From Bythopirellula polymerisocia (GTDB taxonomy: Bacteria > Planctomycetota > Planctomycetia > Pirellulales > Lacipirellulaceae): DNA of 64,000 nucleotides. Every line of letters begins with the position of its first letter. The first letter of the stretch is position 1. Position numbers and translations under genes: made by a program. The stretch is taken from assembly GCF_007860015.1 (NCBI RefSeq), contig NZ_SJPS01000001.1, positions 1,240,001 through 1,304,000 of the forward strand. Reading direction: 5' to 3'. Of this stretch, positions 62,970 through 64,000 are shown in pieces. Below the pieces are notes generated by a model. It saw only the letters and a list, made by a program, of their open reading frames with translations. It was not told the origin of the DNA and did not search any database.

Positions 62970-64000
62970 CTACAATTTGGCCACGGGATCACGGCCATCG
63001 ACCCAAGGGCCTTCCAGACGCTGATATTCAGGATCGACCAGCGTGCTTCCCTTGTCACCGGCATTCCAACCCGCGATGTGATGGGGCTTGCCCCGCTCGT
63101 GCGAAATCTTTTCCCACTTGTTAGCCCAGTCAGAATTGCCATCGCTGACTGTGTTAGTTTCAGGATCAAAGTGGAACACTTTGCCTTCGCGATAACTGCG
63201 GGCTCCCAAGGAGACCGTCACAATCGCCGCAGCGCCCAAATCAGGAGGGCAATTCACTTTGTCCGGCGTACCAGCCAGGCAGCAATCTACGAAGTTTTTC
63301 TGATGATTGTAGGTTGAGTCCGCTACTTTACCTACTTCGTAATGCTTGTTCTTGATGCTACTGTCGTGCGTTACCTGTGGTCGCTCAGCTTCGAAATCGA
63401 AGCCCGTGAATTCTTCTCCCGTGCCAAACACGATCGAACCGAAGTGACCTCGAATCAGTTGCTTGATGGGAGTATCAGCACACGACATGGTAGCCGTGAT
63501 TAAGCCCTGTACGCCTTCTTCGTAGTCGGCTACTACCGTGGCGACATCTGGCACGTCGCGTCCATCGTATTCTAAGTAGATGCCACCGGCACCGACCACT
63601 CGTCGCGGCATCCGCAGTCCAGTTGCCTTAAGCATCGAAGTCGTCCGATGAACAAACAAGTCAGTGTACATGCCTGAACCAAAGGGCCAGAAACGTCGCC
63701 ACTGAGCATAGATTGCCCGATCAAATGGCATGTCAGGGGCCAAGCCCTCTTCGGTACCCAGCCAGGACTTCCAGTTAATCGTTTGGGGTGTCATCTCCTT
63801 AAACAGCGGATAGTACCGCCACTGCCCCATGTCGGAATTGCGGAAGAATTCCGTCTGAAACATGAGTACCTTGCCAAGCTCGCCACTCGTGAGTAACTCG
63901 TTGGCCTTTCCCCACACCGGGAGTGAAGTCGATTGCACACCTACCTGCATCACCTTGCCGGTGTCTTTCCATGTTTTTACGACATCCATCGCTTCGTCGA
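62970..64000 (-). CDS. Gfo/Idh/MocA-family oxidoreductase, N-terminus outside window
   Basis: About 340 residues are visible; the NAD-binding N-terminus is beyond base 64000 and the frame is still open there. The visible part begins in the Rossmann C-terminal helices (DEAMDVVKTWKDTGKVMQVG), then the C-terminal sugar-binding domain (VQGLITATMSCADTP, HYEVGKVADSTYNHQKNFVD). Contents typical of planctomycete secreted-sugar oxidoreductases. Substrate unknown. Confidence 0.8.
   Translation of the reverse strand, partial: DEAMDVVKTWKDTGKVMQVGVQSTSLPVWGKANELLTSGELGKVLMFQTEFFRNSDMGQWRYYPLFKEMTPQTINWKSWLGTEEGLAPDMPFDRAIYAQWRRFWPFGSGMYTDLFVHRTTSMLKATGLRMPRRVVGAGGIYLEYDGRDVPDVATVVADYEEGVQGLITATMSCADTPIKQLIRGHFGSIVFGTGEEFTGFDFEAERPQVTHDSSIKNKHYEVGKVADSTYNHQKNFVDCCLAGTPDKVNCPPDLGAAAIVTVSLGARSYREGKVFHFDPETNTVSDGNSDWANKWEKISHERGKPHHIAGWNAGDKGSTLVDPEYQRLEGPWVDGRDPVAKL

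Overview
The window looks like chromosomal DNA of a planctomycete, most likely a pirelluloid (Pirellulales, Lacipirellulaceae-like) from a saline or marine habitat. Support: several secreted proteins end in PEP-CTERM anchors (VPEP, hydrophobic stretch, Arg-rich tail), two with the planctomycete dockerin-like stretch GDFDLDGDVDG; two 800-residue sulfatases lie in tandem; two membrane proteins carry an SLR(E/D)L-type membrane segment that I associate with this phylum; and the window opens with the N-acetylglutaminylglutamine amide (NAGGN) osmolyte genes. These are family-level arguments read from the sequence; no 16S gene is present.

Layout. 1-3.0 kb: NAGGN synthetase and its M42 peptidase partner. 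3.1-7.9 kb: secreted polysaccharide lyase, DUF3826-like secreted protein, cytochrome P450, small membrane protein. 8.7-16.5 kb: LysR regulator and the gltB-gltD glutamate synthase genes, split by a GxxExxY gene flanked by inverted repeats. 16.5-22 kb: a decayed PEP-CTERM tail, a secreted GH13 enzyme, three small unknown genes, a HAD phosphatase and a PEP-CTERM metalloprotease. 22-25.5 kb: TPR/beta-helix membrane protein with a DUF2089 regulator, divergent from gluQRS. 25.5-31.5 kb: broken AraC regulator divergent from two sulfatases. 31.5-35.2 kb: prenyltransferase-repeat protein, HlyD-type adaptor, PEP-CTERM protein. 35.9-42 kb: DUF2156 protein, VIT1-like transporter, lgt, ECF sigma factor/anti-sigma pair, PDZ protein. 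42-52.7 kb: accessory block between copies of the rlmN 3' end. 52.8-64 kb: sppA, sugar isomerase, DUF433/DUF5615 module, decaying genes, BlaI/BlaR-like pair, DUF104/PIN module, second ECF sigma/anti-sigma pair, and the start-truncated end of a Gfo/Idh/MocA oxidoreductase.

The main discovery candidate is the 42-52.7 kb block. The last ~130 bp of rlmN, which encode the catalytic C-terminal cysteine and the stop codon, occur three times in the same orientation: once as the real gene end (51.6 kb) and twice as orphan tails (44.9 and 42.1 kb). The copies differ mainly at synonymous positions, so each probably spent time as part of a working rlmN. This is the layout expected from repeated site-specific insertion at a gene 3' end, as SCC elements do at rlmH, with cargo (two-component system, PEP-CTERM proteins, cytochrome b, VIT transporter, dicarboxylate symporter) between the tails. 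No recombinase is visible in the block.

Secondary points of interest are the inverted-repeat-flanked GxxExxY cassette inside gltBD, a heptanucleotide repeat family at three intergenic sites, an Ig-domain BlaR1-like protease with a palindromic operator, a seven-G frameshift in a methyltransferase, and an lgt with substituted signature residues.
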